A DNA stretch of 64,000 nt from Riemerella columbina. GTDB lineage: Bacteria; Bacteroidota; Bacteroidia; Flavobacteriales; Weeksellaceae. Both the position numbers and the translations under genes were made by a program. The stretch spans positions 1,302,001 to 1,366,000 of the forward strand of contig NZ_CP103950.1 in NCBI RefSeq assembly GCF_030517065.1. The letters are read 5' to 3'. Below, piece after piece: positions 51,733-60,883 of this stretch (positions are counted from its first letter, which is position 1; the number at the start of each line of letters is the position of its first letter). The notes under the pieces were generated by a model. It was not told the DNA's origin. It searched no databases and worked only from the letters and a program-made list of their open reading frames with translations.

Positions 51733-52938
51733 ATGATAAAGAATTTCATTTTCATTATAGCTGTATTTTTCATTTTTGAATTTTATATCTTTCAAGCGGT
51801 TAAAAATCTGACCACCAGCCCAATTTTAAAAACCCTCTATTGGGTGCTTACCCTCAGTGTTTATGGGCTTTTAGCCTACGAAATGCTGAGCTTCAACGCT
51901 GCCGACCGCTCCACACGGCGATTACAGATCATCCTCAGCGTGTTTTTAATTTTCCTTTTGCCTAAAATCCTCATTCTAATCTCTTTACTCATCAATGATA
52001 GCATTCGGTTGGTAGAATGGGGCGCTCGTTATGCTACGGGCAGCACCACGCACCTCCCAGAGCGGCGGACTTTCATTTCTGCATTGGGTATTGGCTTAGC
52101 TGGGCTCCTCTCTTTAGCCGTTACCGATGGAATTATTTTCGGTAAATACAGACACCGAGCCAGACGCGTAAAGTTGAAACTCAAAAACCTCCCTGAAGCC
52201 TTTAAAGGTTATAGAATTGTACAAATTTCCGATATCCATAGTGGGAGTTTTGCCCACCCTGAAAAGTTACAAAGCGCCATAGACCTAATCAACCAACAGA
52301 AGCCTGATTTAGCGCTTTTTACAGGCGATATGGTCAATAATTATGCAGAAGAATTTGAGCCTTTCGTGGATTTATTTGCACAAATTAAAGCCAAAGATGG
52401 TAAATTTTCGGTTTTAGGTAACCACGACTACGGCGATTATGGGCAGTGGAATTCCACAGAGGAAAAAGCACAGAACATTCCAAACTTAATCCAACTGCAA
52501 GCGAAAGCGGGCTTTGAAATGCTCAGAAATGAACACCGTATTATTGAAAGAAACCAACAGAAGCTCTACATTATAGGCGTAGAAAACTGGGGTGAAAAGC
52601 CATTTCCTCAATATGGTGATTTGGATAAAGCCACCCAAGGCGTACCCACCGAAGCTACAAAAATTCTGATGAGCCACGACCCTACCCACTTTGATTATGT
52701 GGTGAAACATCACCCCAAAGACATACAACTGACCTTGTCAGGGCACACACACGGGATGCAATTTGGGATAGATTTGAAAAATGTACGCTGGTCACCAGTG
52801 CAATACCGCTACGCCAAATGGGCAGATTTATACGAGAGTTTAGGCAAATACCTCTATGTTAACCGTGGTTTTGGCGTTATTGGCTATCCTGGCAGGGTCG
52901 GCATCAACCCAGAAATTACCGTGATAGAGCTGGTTTAA
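51733..52938 (+). CDS. Membrane-bound metallophosphoesterase (YkuE/YaeI-like)
   Basis: 401 residues. Three or four N-terminal membrane helices are followed by a calcineurin-like domain (~155-400) with QISDIHSGSF, LFTGDMVNN, VLGNHDYGDY, MSHDPTHFD and LTLSGHTHGMQFG, all the two-metal ligands. YaeI-type enzymes act on lipid phosphates or phosphodiesters at the membrane. The precise substrate is unknown. Confidence 0.9.
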   Translation: MIKNFIFIIAVFFIFEFYIFQAVKNLTTSPILKTLYWVLTLSVYGLLAYEMLSFNAADRSTRRLQIILSVFLIFLLPKILILISLLINDSIRLVEWGARYATGSTTHLPERRTFISALGIGLAGLLSLAVTDGIIFGKYRHRARRVKLKLKNLPEAFKGYRIVQISDIHSGSFAHPEKLQSAIDLINQQKPDLALFTGDMVNNYAEEFEPFVDLFAQIKAKDGKFSVLGNHDYGDYGQWNSTEEKAQNIPNLIQLQAKAGFEMLRNEHRIIERNQQKLYIIGVENWGEKPFPQYGDLDKATQGVPTEATKILMSHDPTHFDYVVKHHPKDIQLTLSGHTHGMQFGIDLKNVRWSPVQYRYAKWADLYESLGKYLYVNRGFGVIGYPGRVGINPEITVIELV

Positions 52939-52955
52939 GGCATCAAATAACCATC

Positions 52956-54308
52956 TTAGGCTTCAAGAAATTCCTTTTGGGTTAAAGTCTCTTGCTGCCC
53001 TGTGATGATATTTTTTACCGTTACTGTTTGGTTCGCCATCTCCTCTTCACCGATAAATACCAAGTTCGGAATTTGCTTTTTCTCTGCGTAAGTAAACTGT
53101 TTTTTCAATTTTGCAGCCTCAGGATAAAGTTCTGATGAAATGCCTTTGGCTCTAAGTTTCGTGATGATTTTCATAGCGTGAGCCGCCTCTTTGTCGCCGT
53201 AGTTGGCAAAAAGAAATTTGGTATTTTCTTGGGTATCCTCTGGGAACAAGCCCAACTCTTCCATAACCAAATAAATGCGGTCTAAGCCAAAGGAAATGCC
53301 AATTCCAGGGATATTCTTAACGCCAAAAACTTCGGTTAGATTGTTATATCTACCGCCGCCGCCAATAGAGCCCATCTGCACGCCGTGGGCTTTAACTTCA
53401 AAAATAGCCCCTGTATAATAATCCAAACCGCGCGCTAAGGTAATGTCAAACGCTAAACTCTCCTTATCCACGCCCAATTCTAACGATTGCTCTATGACAA
53501 ATTCTAATTCCTCTATGCCTTTAAGCCCCTCCTCTATGCCTTGGAAACGGCTTTTAAGATCTTGGAGCTGAGATAGCGGATTTTCCGCTGGATGGAATAA
53601 AAATTCTAACTTTTCAATGGCTCCATCAGAGATGTTTTTTTCTTTTAGTTCTTTGATAACGCCCTCTCTTCCAATCTTATCCAGCTTATCCAGCGCCACG
53701 GTAAAGTCAATCAGCTGTGCCTCAATGCCAGCATAAATAGCCAGCCCAGTCAGTATTTTTCTATTGTTGATGTGAACCACCGCTTTTATGCCCAAATCTG
53801 CAAACGATTTAACATAAAGTTGCACCAAATCTACTTCCTGCCAAAGGCTCTCGCTGCCTACCACATCGGCATCACATTGGTAAAATTCTCTGAAACGCCC
53901 TTTCTGTGGTCTATCTGCGCGCCACACTGGTTGAATTTGATAGCGTTTATAAGGGAAAGTCAGCTGTCCTTGGTTCATTGCTACAAACCTCGCAAAAGGC
54001 ACCGTTAAATCATACCGAAGGGCTTTATCCGAAATTTTAGAAGTCAGCTGTGGATAGTTTTTTTCTTGCCACATTTCATCGGAAACCTTGTTGAGATATT
54101 CCCCAGAATTGAGGATTTTAAAAATCAAGCGGTCGCCTTCCTCGCCATATTTACCTGTCAGCGTAGAGAGGTTTTCAAAACTTGGGGTTTCCAGTGGTGA
54201 AAATCCAAAGAGTTCAAAATTATTTTGTAACTTACTGATAATGTATCTTCTGCGATAGATTTCCTCTGCAGTAAAATCTCGTGTTCCTTTGGCTAAAGTC
54301 GGTTTCAT
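52956..54308 (-). CDS. hisS: Histidine--tRNA ligase
   Basis: A 450-residue class II synthetase. Motif 2 lies around [14 protein letters not shown] and [28 protein letters not shown]. The histidine-specific segment is [15 protein letters not shown], and motif 3 is [15 protein letters not shown]. The anticodon-binding domain covers ~350-450. It is a monocistronic, essential gene. Confidence 0.96.
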   Translation of the reverse strand: MKPTLAKGTRDFTAEEIYRRRYIISKLQNNFELFGFSPLETPSFENLSTLTGKYGEEGDRLIFKILNSGEYLNKVSDEMWQEKNYPQLTSKISDKALRYDLTVPFARFVAMNQGQLTFPYKRYQIQPVWRADRPQKGRFREFYQCDADVVGSESLWQEVDLVQLYVKSFADLGIKAVVHINNRKILTGLAIYAGIEAQLIDFTVALDKLDKIGREGVIKELKEKNISDGAIEKLEFLFHPAENPLSQLQDLKSRFQGIEEGLKGIEELEFVIEQSLELGVDKESLAFDITLARGLDYYTGAIFEVKAHGVQMGSIGGGGRYNNLTEVFGVKNIPGIGISFGLDRIYLVMEELGLFPEDTQENTKFLFANYGDKEAAHAMKIITKLRAKGISSELYPEAAKLKKQFTYAEKKQIPNLVFIGEEEMANQTVTVKNIITGQQETLTQKEFLEA

Positions 54309-54451
54309 AAGTTGATTGTGCTATCTCAATTAAAGCCACAAAAATAGGAAATATTTAAGGATAATGCTAATCGCTGCATCGCATCTCTCAAAAAAAGACC
54401 GACTTGCTATGGTTGTTACTGTTTTTATGCCTCATCATCAGCGGAATCGTG

Positions 54452-54660
54452 CTAATCTATAATGCTTTGAGCGCGCTCGGCATCTTGCTCTGCCACGAAT
54501 AAAATATAATTTTAATGGGCATTACTGCAACATTATTCACATATTCATTCTGAATATAGCTCTCTATCCCCTCTGATGCCAGTTTTGTTTTGATAATTTC
54601 TATTTCATAAAGATACGAAGACTCATAAATTCTTATCAATTCTATTGTTTTTTTTCCCAA
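54452..54660 (-). pseudogene. DUF2007-like protein gene with C-terminal frameshift
   Basis: The minus-strand frame reads IELIRIYESSYLYEIEIIKTKLASEGIE and SYIQNEYVNN, the DUF2007 (putative signal-transducing protein) pattern, to about residue 52. It then runs into an unrelated tail (FYSWQSKMPSALKAL). One base further on, another frame reads VAEQDAERAQSIID and a stop (54452-54454), exactly the DUF2007 C-terminus. A one-base loss near 54500 therefore replaced the last ~15 residues. It may be inactive, partly functional or a sequencing error. Confidence 0.7.
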
Positions 54661-54728
54661 AGATAATAAAAAAAGCTTTATATTAGTGGCATCAATTTTA
54701 AGTCTAATTTATAAAAAAGTAAAACTAT

Positions 54729-55910
54729 ATGTCTTATTATCCATTAAGCCAAATTCCAGATTATTATATGTTAGATGCCCTCCTTACGGAAGAACATTTA
54801 TTGGTAAGAAATGCCGTTAGAGACTGGGTAGAATCTTTCATTATGCCACAAATAGACGAGGCAGCACAGCACCACAAAGAAATCCCTAATCTGATGAAAG
54901 AATTAGGAAAAATAGGGGCTTTAGGTCCTTATATCCCCGAAGAATACGGCGGTGCAGGCTTAGATCAAATTTCTTATGGACTGATTATGCAAGAGTTAGA
55001 ACGCGGTGATTCGGCGGTGCGCTCGGCAGCATCTGTACAATCTTCATTGGTGATGTTCCCTATTTTTGAGTTCGGCTCTGAAGAACAAAAAAGAAAATAT
55101 TTGCCGCAATTGGCTTCTGGGGAGATGATTGGCGCTTTCGGATTAACGGAGCCCAACCACGGCTCTAACCCCGCAGGGATGGAAACCCACTTTAAAGATA
55201 TGGGCGATCACCTCCTCCTCAATGGGGCAAAAATGTGGATTACCAATGCGCCGCTTTGTGATATTGCCATCGTTTGGGCTAAAGGCGAAGATGGCGTAGT
55301 TAGAGGAATGATTGTAGAACGCGGTATGGAAGGCTTTAGCACGCCAGAAACGCTTAATAAATGGAGTCTACGCGCTTCTAAAACTGGAGAATTGGTTTTT
55401 AGAGATGTTAAAGTGCCGAAAGAAAATTTATTACCAAACATCAAAGGGTTAAAAGGACCACTTTCTTGCTTAAACTCCGCTCGTTACGGGATTTCTTGGG
55501 GCGTTATTGGAGCGGCTATAGATTGCTATTGCACCGCTGTTCAGTACACGCAGGAACGCACACAGTTTGGAAAACCTATTGCCAGCTTCCAACTTCAACA
55601 GAAGAAATTAGCCGAATTTTTAACCGAAATTACCAAAGCACAGTTGCTCTCTTGGCGATTGGGTACGCTTAAAAACGAACACCAAGCCATGCCAGCACAA
55701 ATCTCTATGGCGAAGCGGAATAATGTAAAAATGGCGATTGACATCGCGAGAGAAAGTCGGCAGATGTTAGGCGGAATGGGCATTATGGGCGAGTTCCCAA
55801 TGATGAGACACGCCGCCAATTTAGAATCGGTGATAACCTACGAAGGCACGCACGACATCCACTTGCTCATCACAGGGATGGATATTACAGGAATTAACGC
55901 TTTTGCATAG
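54729..55910 (+). CDS. Acyl-CoA dehydrogenase, glutaryl-CoA dehydrogenase type
   Basis: A 393-residue FAD enzyme. It shows GALGPYIPEEYGGAGLDQISYGL, FGLTEPNHGSNPAGMETHF (FAD contact), SCLNSARYGISWGVIGAA, QLQQKKLAEFLTEI, and the catalytic glutamate in NLESVITYEGTHDIHLLITG. The YEGTHDIH form and overall match favour glutaryl-CoA dehydrogenase, in lysine/tryptophan breakdown. The CoA-transferase pair downstream would activate keto acids of the same kind. Confidence 0.9.
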   Translation: MSYYPLSQIPDYYMLDALLTEEHLLVRNAVRDWVESFIMPQIDEAAQHHKEIPNLMKELGKIGALGPYIPEEYGGAGLDQISYGLIMQELERGDSAVRSAASVQSSLVMFPIFEFGSEEQKRKYLPQLASGEMIGAFGLTEPNHGSNPAGMETHFKDMGDHLLLNGAKMWITNAPLCDIAIVWAKGEDGVVRGMIVERGMEGFSTPETLNKWSLRASKTGELVFRDVKVPKENLLPNIKGLKGPLSCLNSARYGISWGVIGAAIDCYCTAVQYTQERTQFGKPIASFQLQQKKLAEFLTEITKAQLLSWRLGTLKNEHQAMPAQISMAKRNNVKMAIDIARESRQMLGGMGIMGEFPMMRHAANLESVITYEGTHDIHLLITGMDITGINAFA

Positions 55911-55934
55911 ACTTCAATTTCAATATTAAAAGTT

Positions 55935-56225
55935 ATGACAGAAAAAGATAAACGATTTGTAGCACTTTGGCAAAATTTGAGAAAAAGTAGGCTTCAATTT
56001 TCATTAAAGCAAGGTTTTGTGATTGCGTTTATATTTATTTTAATTGTAACGCCCATCAATTATTTTCTCACACAACCTGATGATTGGAAAGTTTTCATTG
56101 CAAAAAACTCATTCATTTGGTTGGGCGCATCGCTTTTGCTTTCGGTCTACTATTATTTTGTAGGCTTTAGAAGGTACGAAAACCGTTATAATCAAATTCT
56201 TAATCAAGACAATAAAAAACAATAA
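55935..56225 (+). CDS. Small two-helix membrane protein
   Basis: 96 residues, not recognised beyond two membrane helices (FVIAFIFILIVTPINYFL and FIWLGASLLLSVYYYFV) and charged termini. It lies 24 bases after the acyl-CoA dehydrogenase and 20 before scoA, so it is probably co-transcribed. Function unknown. Confidence 0.7.
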   Translation: MTEKDKRFVALWQNLRKSRLQFSLKQGFVIAFIFILIVTPINYFLTQPDDWKVFIAKNSFIWLGASLLLSVYYYFVGFRRYENRYNQILNQDNKKQ

Positions 56226-56245
56226 TAGTTTAAAGAAATAAAACC

Positions 56246-56944
56246 ATGATAGATAAAACCGTAAAAAATGTACAAGAAGCTTGCGAAGGCATTCAAGATG
56301 GTATGACCATTATGCTGGGTGGCTTTGGGCTCTGTGGTATTCCTGAAAACAGCATTGCAGAGTTGGTTAGAAAAGGCGTAAAAGACCTCACTTGCATCTC
56401 CAATAACGCTGGCGTAGATGATTTTGGTTTGGGGTTACTCCTTCAAAAAAAGCAAATTAAAAAAATGATAGCCTCTTATGTAGGAGAAAACGCTGAATTT
56501 GAGCGCCAACTCCTCCACGGCGAGTTAGAGGTGGAGCTCATTCCGCAAGGGACTTTAGCCACAAGATGTTTAGCAGCAGGTTATGGTATGCCCGCAATCT
56601 ACACGCCAGCTGGCGTAGGCACAGAGGTGGCAGAAGGTAAAGAAGTAAGAAATTTCAATGGTAAAGATTACCTTTTAGAATACGCTTTTGATGCTGATTT
56701 TGCCATCGTAAAAGCGTGGAAAGGCGACACGGCAGGCAATCTGATCTATCGCTCTACCGCCAGAAATTTTAACCCTCCAATGGCCATGGCAGGGAAAATC
56801 ACCATTGCGGAAGTGGAAGAATTGGTACCTGCTGGGGCTTTAGATCCTGACCAAATCCATACCCCTGGGATTTATGTGCATCGTATCTTCCAAGGCGAGA
56901 AGTACGAAAAACGCATAGAGCAAAGAACGGTAAGAACAAAATAA
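56246..56944 (+). CDS. scoA: 3-oxoacid CoA-transferase subunit A
   Basis: A 232-residue CoA-transferase alpha subunit. [16 protein letters not shown] is the family glycine-rich motif, followed by [34 protein letters not shown] and [19 protein letters not shown]. With the next gene it forms succinyl-CoA:3-ketoacid CoA-transferase, activating acetoacetate. The beta subunit gene follows 28 bases later. Confidence 0.94.
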   Translation: MIDKTVKNVQEACEGIQDGMTIMLGGFGLCGIPENSIAELVRKGVKDLTCISNNAGVDDFGLGLLLQKKQIKKMIASYVGENAEFERQLLHGELEVELIPQGTLATRCLAAGYGMPAIYTPAGVGTEVAEGKEVRNFNGKDYLLEYAFDADFAIVKAWKGDTAGNLIYRSTARNFNPPMAMAGKITIAEVEELVPAGALDPDQIHTPGIYVHRIFQGEKYEKRIEQRTVRTK

Positions 56945-56972
56945 CCTCACACAAGTATTAAAAAAAGCAATT

Positions 56973-57632
56973 ATGGCATTAACGAAAGAGCAAATAGCAC
57001 AGCGCATAGCGAAAGAAATAAAACACAACTCTTATGTCAATTTAGGCATCGGTATTCCTACGCTGGTCGCCAACTATATCCCCGAAGGCATCAATGTGGT
57101 GCTGCAATCCGAAAATGGACTCCTCGGTATGGGACCTTTTCCTTTTAAAGACGAGGAAGATGCAGACCTCATTAACGCTGGTAAACAAACCATTACCACG
57201 CTCTCAGGTTCTGTTATTTTTGATTCGGCGATGAGTTTTGGTATGATTAGAGCCCAGAAAGTAGACCTCACCATCTTAGGGGCGATGGAGGTTTCCGAAC
57301 AAGGCGATATTGCCAACTGGAAAATCCCTGGTAAAATGGTGAAAGGTATGGGCGGCGCGATGGACTTGGTGGCTTCTGCAAAAAACATCATCGTAGCGAT
57401 GCAACAGGTTAATAAACACGGTGATAGCAAGCTGTTACCACAATGTACACTGCCACTCACAGGGGTAAAATGCATTAAAAAAATTGTTACCGAACTCGGG
57501 GTTTATGATGTGGTGCCAGAAGGTGGCTTCAAATTATTAGAACGCGCGCCAGGGGTGAGCATAGAAGACATCAAGGCTGCAACAGTAGGGAAACTCATCA
57601 TAGAAGGCGATATTCCTGAGATGAAATTTTAA
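56973..57632 (+). CDS. scoB: 3-oxoacid CoA-transferase subunit B
   Basis: A 219-residue beta subunit. The catalytic glutamate is Glu47 in LQSENGLLGMGPFP. NLGIGIPTLVANYIPEGI precedes it, and GKMVKGMGGAMDLVASAKNI and LPLTGVKCI follow. It is the last gene of the row gcdH-like, small membrane protein, scoA, scoB, which ends at a strong terminator. Confidence 0.95.
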   Translation: MALTKEQIAQRIAKEIKHNSYVNLGIGIPTLVANYIPEGINVVLQSENGLLGMGPFPFKDEEDADLINAGKQTITTLSGSVIFDSAMSFGMIRAQKVDLTILGAMEVSEQGDIANWKIPGKMVKGMGGAMDLVASAKNIIVAMQQVNKHGDSKLLPQCTLPLTGVKCIKKIVTELGVYDVVPEGGFKLLERAPGVSIEDIKAATVGKLIIEGDIPEMKF

Positions 57633-57645
57633 CCCCAATTGAAAC

Positions 57646-57690
57646 GAAAAAAACAGTTCAGATTTTAATGCCTGAACTGTTTTTTATTAT
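57646..57690. terminator. Bidirectional terminator between scoB and the pseudouridine synthase gene
   Basis: AAAAAACAGTTCAG (57648-57661 region) pairs with CTGAACTGTTTTTT (57671-57684 region), with A and T runs on both sides, between convergent genes. Confidence 0.85.
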
Positions 57691-58628
57691 AACATTTTGA
57701 GGTTATTCACCTCTAAATCGGTTAAGATGCGCCAATGACCACGCTTGATATTCTTCTTGGTCAGCCCTGCAAACATCACTCTATCCAGCGCTTCTACCTC
57801 GTAGCCCAATCTTTGGAAAATACGGCGAATCACCCTATTCCATCCAATATGAATCTCAATACCGATTTCATTTTTCGGCTTACCTTCAATATAAGAAATG
57901 TGGTCTACCTCTGCCACGCCTTCCTCCAAACGAATGCCCTCTGCAATGGTGTTCATATCCTCGCGAGATAATTTTCTGTCCAAAGTGACATGGTAAATTT
58001 TCTTAATATTAAAAGACGGATGCGTTAATTTTTTGGTTAAATGCCCATCATTAGTCAGTAAAATAACGCCCGTAGTCTGTCGGTCTAAGCGCCCCACAGG
58101 GAAAATACGGTACGGCGATGCATTGGCTGTCAGCTCCATCACCGTTTTTCTGGCTTTCTCATCTTTCGTTGTAGAAATGTAGCCTTTCGGCTTGTTAAGG
58201 AGCACATACACGGGCTTTTCAGGCGTTAGATTTTGCCCATCAAAGCTGACTTTATCCGTTTTTTGCACTTGGTAGCCCATCTCGGTCACCACTTTGCCAT
58301 TCACTTCTACCAAGCCTTGTTGTATCAACTCATCGGCCTCTCTCCTGCTGCATATTCCAGAATTGGCGATATATTTATTTAGCCTAATAGTTTCTTTAGG
58401 CTGCTGTACCAACTTGTTTATTCTTCTCTTCTGCACAAAATTTCTTGCTCTATCTTCCGCCGAAGCTTGGCTACCGCGCCCCCCTTCTCTGCGGTCTCCT
58501 TTGACATACTTATCACGAGCGTCAAAGTTTTTACCATTCAATTTTGAGCCACGAGAATTTCCGGTTCTATTTCTATTAGACCCAGATTTACCTCTTCCTG
58601 ATGAAAAATTGTTGCGTTCTCTGCTCAT
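57687..58628 (-). CDS. Pseudouridine synthase, RluB/RsuA family, with basic N-terminal extension
   Basis: 313 residues. A ~75-residue disordered Arg/Gly/Ser/Asn-rich head is followed by an S4 RNA-binding domain (IRLNKYIANSGICSRREADELI, ~82-140). The catalytic domain has GRLDRQTTGVILLTNDG with the catalytic Asp, and IHIGWNRVIRRIFQRLGYEV. It isomerises uridine in 23S rRNA (RluB type) or 16S rRNA (RsuA type). The basic head is commonly seen in this class. Confidence 0.92.
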   Translation of the reverse strand: MSRERNNFSSGRGKSGSNRNRTGNSRGSKLNGKNFDARDKYVKGDRREGGRGSQASAEDRARNFVQKRRINKLVQQPKETIRLNKYIANSGICSRREADELIQQGLVEVNGKVVTEMGYQVQKTDKVSFDGQNLTPEKPVYVLLNKPKGYISTTKDEKARKTVMELTANASPYRIFPVGRLDRQTTGVILLTNDGHLTKKLTHPSFNIKKIYHVTLDRKLSREDMNTIAEGIRLEEGVAEVDHISYIEGKPKNEIGIEIHIGWNRVIRRIFQRLGYEVEALDRVMFAGLTKKNIKRGHWRILTDLEVNNLKML

Positions 58629-58721
58629 ATTCTTATTTTTTGCAAAGATACAACTTTTAAACTCAACCTAATGCTTTTTTACGATGAAGGTGGAGGTGGT
58701 CAAAATTTGTATGAGTTACAG

Positions 58722-58829
58722 TTATGATTTATTTTATGATTTTAATCATAAATTTAGTAAAAAAAGTAGCATTTATCCTCAAAAAAATATAGTTTTTCAT
58801 ATTTTTGTCTACTTCTGTCTTGATCATAA
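58722..58829 (+). promoter_or_regulatory. Palindromic operator cluster upstream of the TonB receptor
   Basis: A perfect 20-base inverted repeat TTTATGATT-TT-AATCATAAA lies at 58733-58752. Extra half-sites are TTATGAT at 58722-58728 and ATCATAA at 58823-58829, the last just before the start codon. The form recalls metal-responsive repressor boxes (Fur-like ATGAT/ATCAT halves), but no regulator is known. Confidence 0.55.
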
Positions 58830-58841
58830 ATACTAATATCG

Positions 58842-60866
58842 ATGAAAAAAACAATTTTAAGCATTTTAATGCTTTCTAATACACTCCTCTATGCGCAAAA
58901 GGATTCTATCAACACTGCCATAGAAGAAGTGGTGATGACAGGCACGCTAAAACCTGTTAGCAGGGATAAAAGCCCTGTACCCGTAGAGGTTTTTTCCTCT
59001 CAATTTTTTGAAAAAAAACAAAGTTCTTGCCTTTTAGAATCGGTGGAAATGATCAATGGCGTAAGACCACAGCTCAATTGTTCGGTTTGTAACACTGGAG
59101 ATATCCACATCAATGGCTTGGAAGGTCCTTACACTATGATCCTCATTGATGGAATGCCCATTGTTAGCTCTCTATCTACTGTATATGGTTTGAGTGGTAT
59201 CCCCAACAGTTTGATAGACCGCGTGGAGGTGGTTAAAGGTCCTGCCTCCTCTATCTACGGTTCTGAAGCGATGGGCGGAATCATCAATGTTATTACTAAA
59301 AATGCGCTGAAAGCCCCAAAACTAAATGCCCATACAACGGCTTCATCTTGGGGAGAATATAATACGGACTTGGGGACAGCTTTTAAACTCGGAGATCGTA
59401 TTGGCTCTTTGTTAAGCCTCAATTATTATAATTTTCAGCAAAGAATGGACCTGAATAGAGACCATTTTATGGATGCCGCGCTCCAAGATCGAATTTCAAT
59501 ATTTAATAAATGGAATTTTAATCGTCCTCAGGATAAAGTTGCCAGTTTTGCACTAAGATACCTCTACGAAGACCGTGCTGGTGGCGTAATGGATTGGGAT
59601 AAATACAAGGACCGTGGCAGCAACCAAGTCTATGGCGAAAGTATTTTTACCAACAGAGTGGAGGCTATTGCCGCTTATGAACTTCCCATTGAGGAAAAAA
59701 TAATAACGCAATGGTCGTATAATTATCATCATCAAGATTCATTCTATGGGGATACGCCCTTCCTTGCTAAGCAATCCACATTTTTCGGACAAATGTTTTG
59801 GGATAAAACTTTGGGCGCTTCTAATTTACTATTAGGTATTGCGGTTAAAAATACCTATTACGATGATAACACTCTGGGAACATTGGAGGCAGATGGCATC
59901 ACCAATCGCCCGCAGAATGACTGGATCCCTGGCGCTTTTATACAAAATCAGTGGCAGATTAACGACCAACAAATTTTGCTATTGGGCTACCGTTTAGATT
60001 TATCCAAAATCCACGGTTGGATCCACTCGCCGAGGATAGCCTATAAACGAAATCTAACTCCAAGCACTCAACTTAGAACGAGTTTTGGTACTGGATTTAG
60101 AGTGGTCAACCTCTTCACAGAAGAGCACGCTGCCCTTACGGGATCTCGACAAGTGGTCATTAGCGAACAACTCAATCCTGAAAGGTCTTATAATGCCAAC
60201 CTAAACCTCACCCACCGTACTTATTTAAATTCAGGATACATCAACCTTGATTTATTAGGTTTTTATTCCTATTTTACCAATAAAATCATTGGCGATTTTG
60301 ATACCAATCCCAACCAAATTTTATACTACAACTTAACTGGAAAATCCATCAGCGCTGGGGCTTCTCTCAATACAGAGTTTAAATTTGAAATTCCTCTAAG
60401 TTTACAATTGGGGCTGACCTATATGGAAGTTTATAAGGAAGATGATAAAAATGGTGTAAAAACTAAAATACCTCAGTTATTCGCGCCCAAATGGTCTGGC
60501 ACTTATGCCCTTACTTATCATTTTCCTAAAAAATGGACTTTAGATTTTACGGGGATTTTCTATGGTCCTATGCGGCTTCCTATCCTTCCCAACGATTTTA
60601 GACCTGAATATTCGCCGTGGTACACTTTAGCCAATTTACAATTGAAAAAAGAGTTTTCGGATATAGGTTTAGAGCTTTATGCTGGGGTGAAAAACATTTT
60701 CAACTTTACTCCTAAAAATCCGTTGATGCGTCCCGATGATCCTTTTGATCAAAATATAAATGATCCTGTTAACAATCCGATGGGTTATACTTTTGATACT
60801 GCCTATGGCTATGCCCCAATGACAGGCATTAGAACCTTTTTAGGCTTAAAATACATCATCAAATAG
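58842..60866 (+). CDS. TonB-dependent outer membrane receptor with plug cysteines
   Basis: A 674-residue receptor: signal peptide (NTLLYAQ), TonB box region (IEEVVMTGTLKP), plug (~45-160; TMILIDGMPIVSSLSTVYGL, DRVEVVKGPASSIYGSEAMGGIINVITK) and a 22-strand barrel. The plug contains LNCSVCNTGDIHING, with Cys80 and Cys83 in a CxxC arrangement, plus Cys63. No N-terminal carboxypeptidase-like domain is present. Metal or metallophore import is likely given the operator form, but the substrate is unknown. Confidence 0.9.
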   Translation: MKKTILSILMLSNTLLYAQKDSINTAIEEVVMTGTLKPVSRDKSPVPVEVFSSQFFEKKQSSCLLESVEMINGVRPQLNCSVCNTGDIHINGLEGPYTMILIDGMPIVSSLSTVYGLSGIPNSLIDRVEVVKGPASSIYGSEAMGGIINVITKNALKAPKLNAHTTASSWGEYNTDLGTAFKLGDRIGSLLSLNYYNFQQRMDLNRDHFMDAALQDRISIFNKWNFNRPQDKVASFALRYLYEDRAGGVMDWDKYKDRGSNQVYGESIFTNRVEAIAAYELPIEEKIITQWSYNYHHQDSFYGDTPFLAKQSTFFGQMFWDKTLGASNLLLGIAVKNTYYDDNTLGTLEADGITNRPQNDWIPGAFIQNQWQINDQQILLLGYRLDLSKIHGWIHSPRIAYKRNLTPSTQLRTSFGTGFRVVNLFTEEHAALTGSRQVVISEQLNPERSYNANLNLTHRTYLNSGYINLDLLGFYSYFTNKIIGDFDTNPNQILYYNLTGKSISAGASLNTEFKFEIPLSLQLGLTYMEVYKEDDKNGVKTKIPQLFAPKWSGTYALTYHFPKKWTLDFTGIFYGPMRLPILPNDFRPEYSPWYTLANLQLKKEFSDIGLELYAGVKNIFNFTPKNPLMRPDDPFDQNINDPVNNPMGYTFDTAYGYAPMTGIRTFLGLKYIIK

Positions 60867-60883
60867 AGGATTAAATCCAATTA

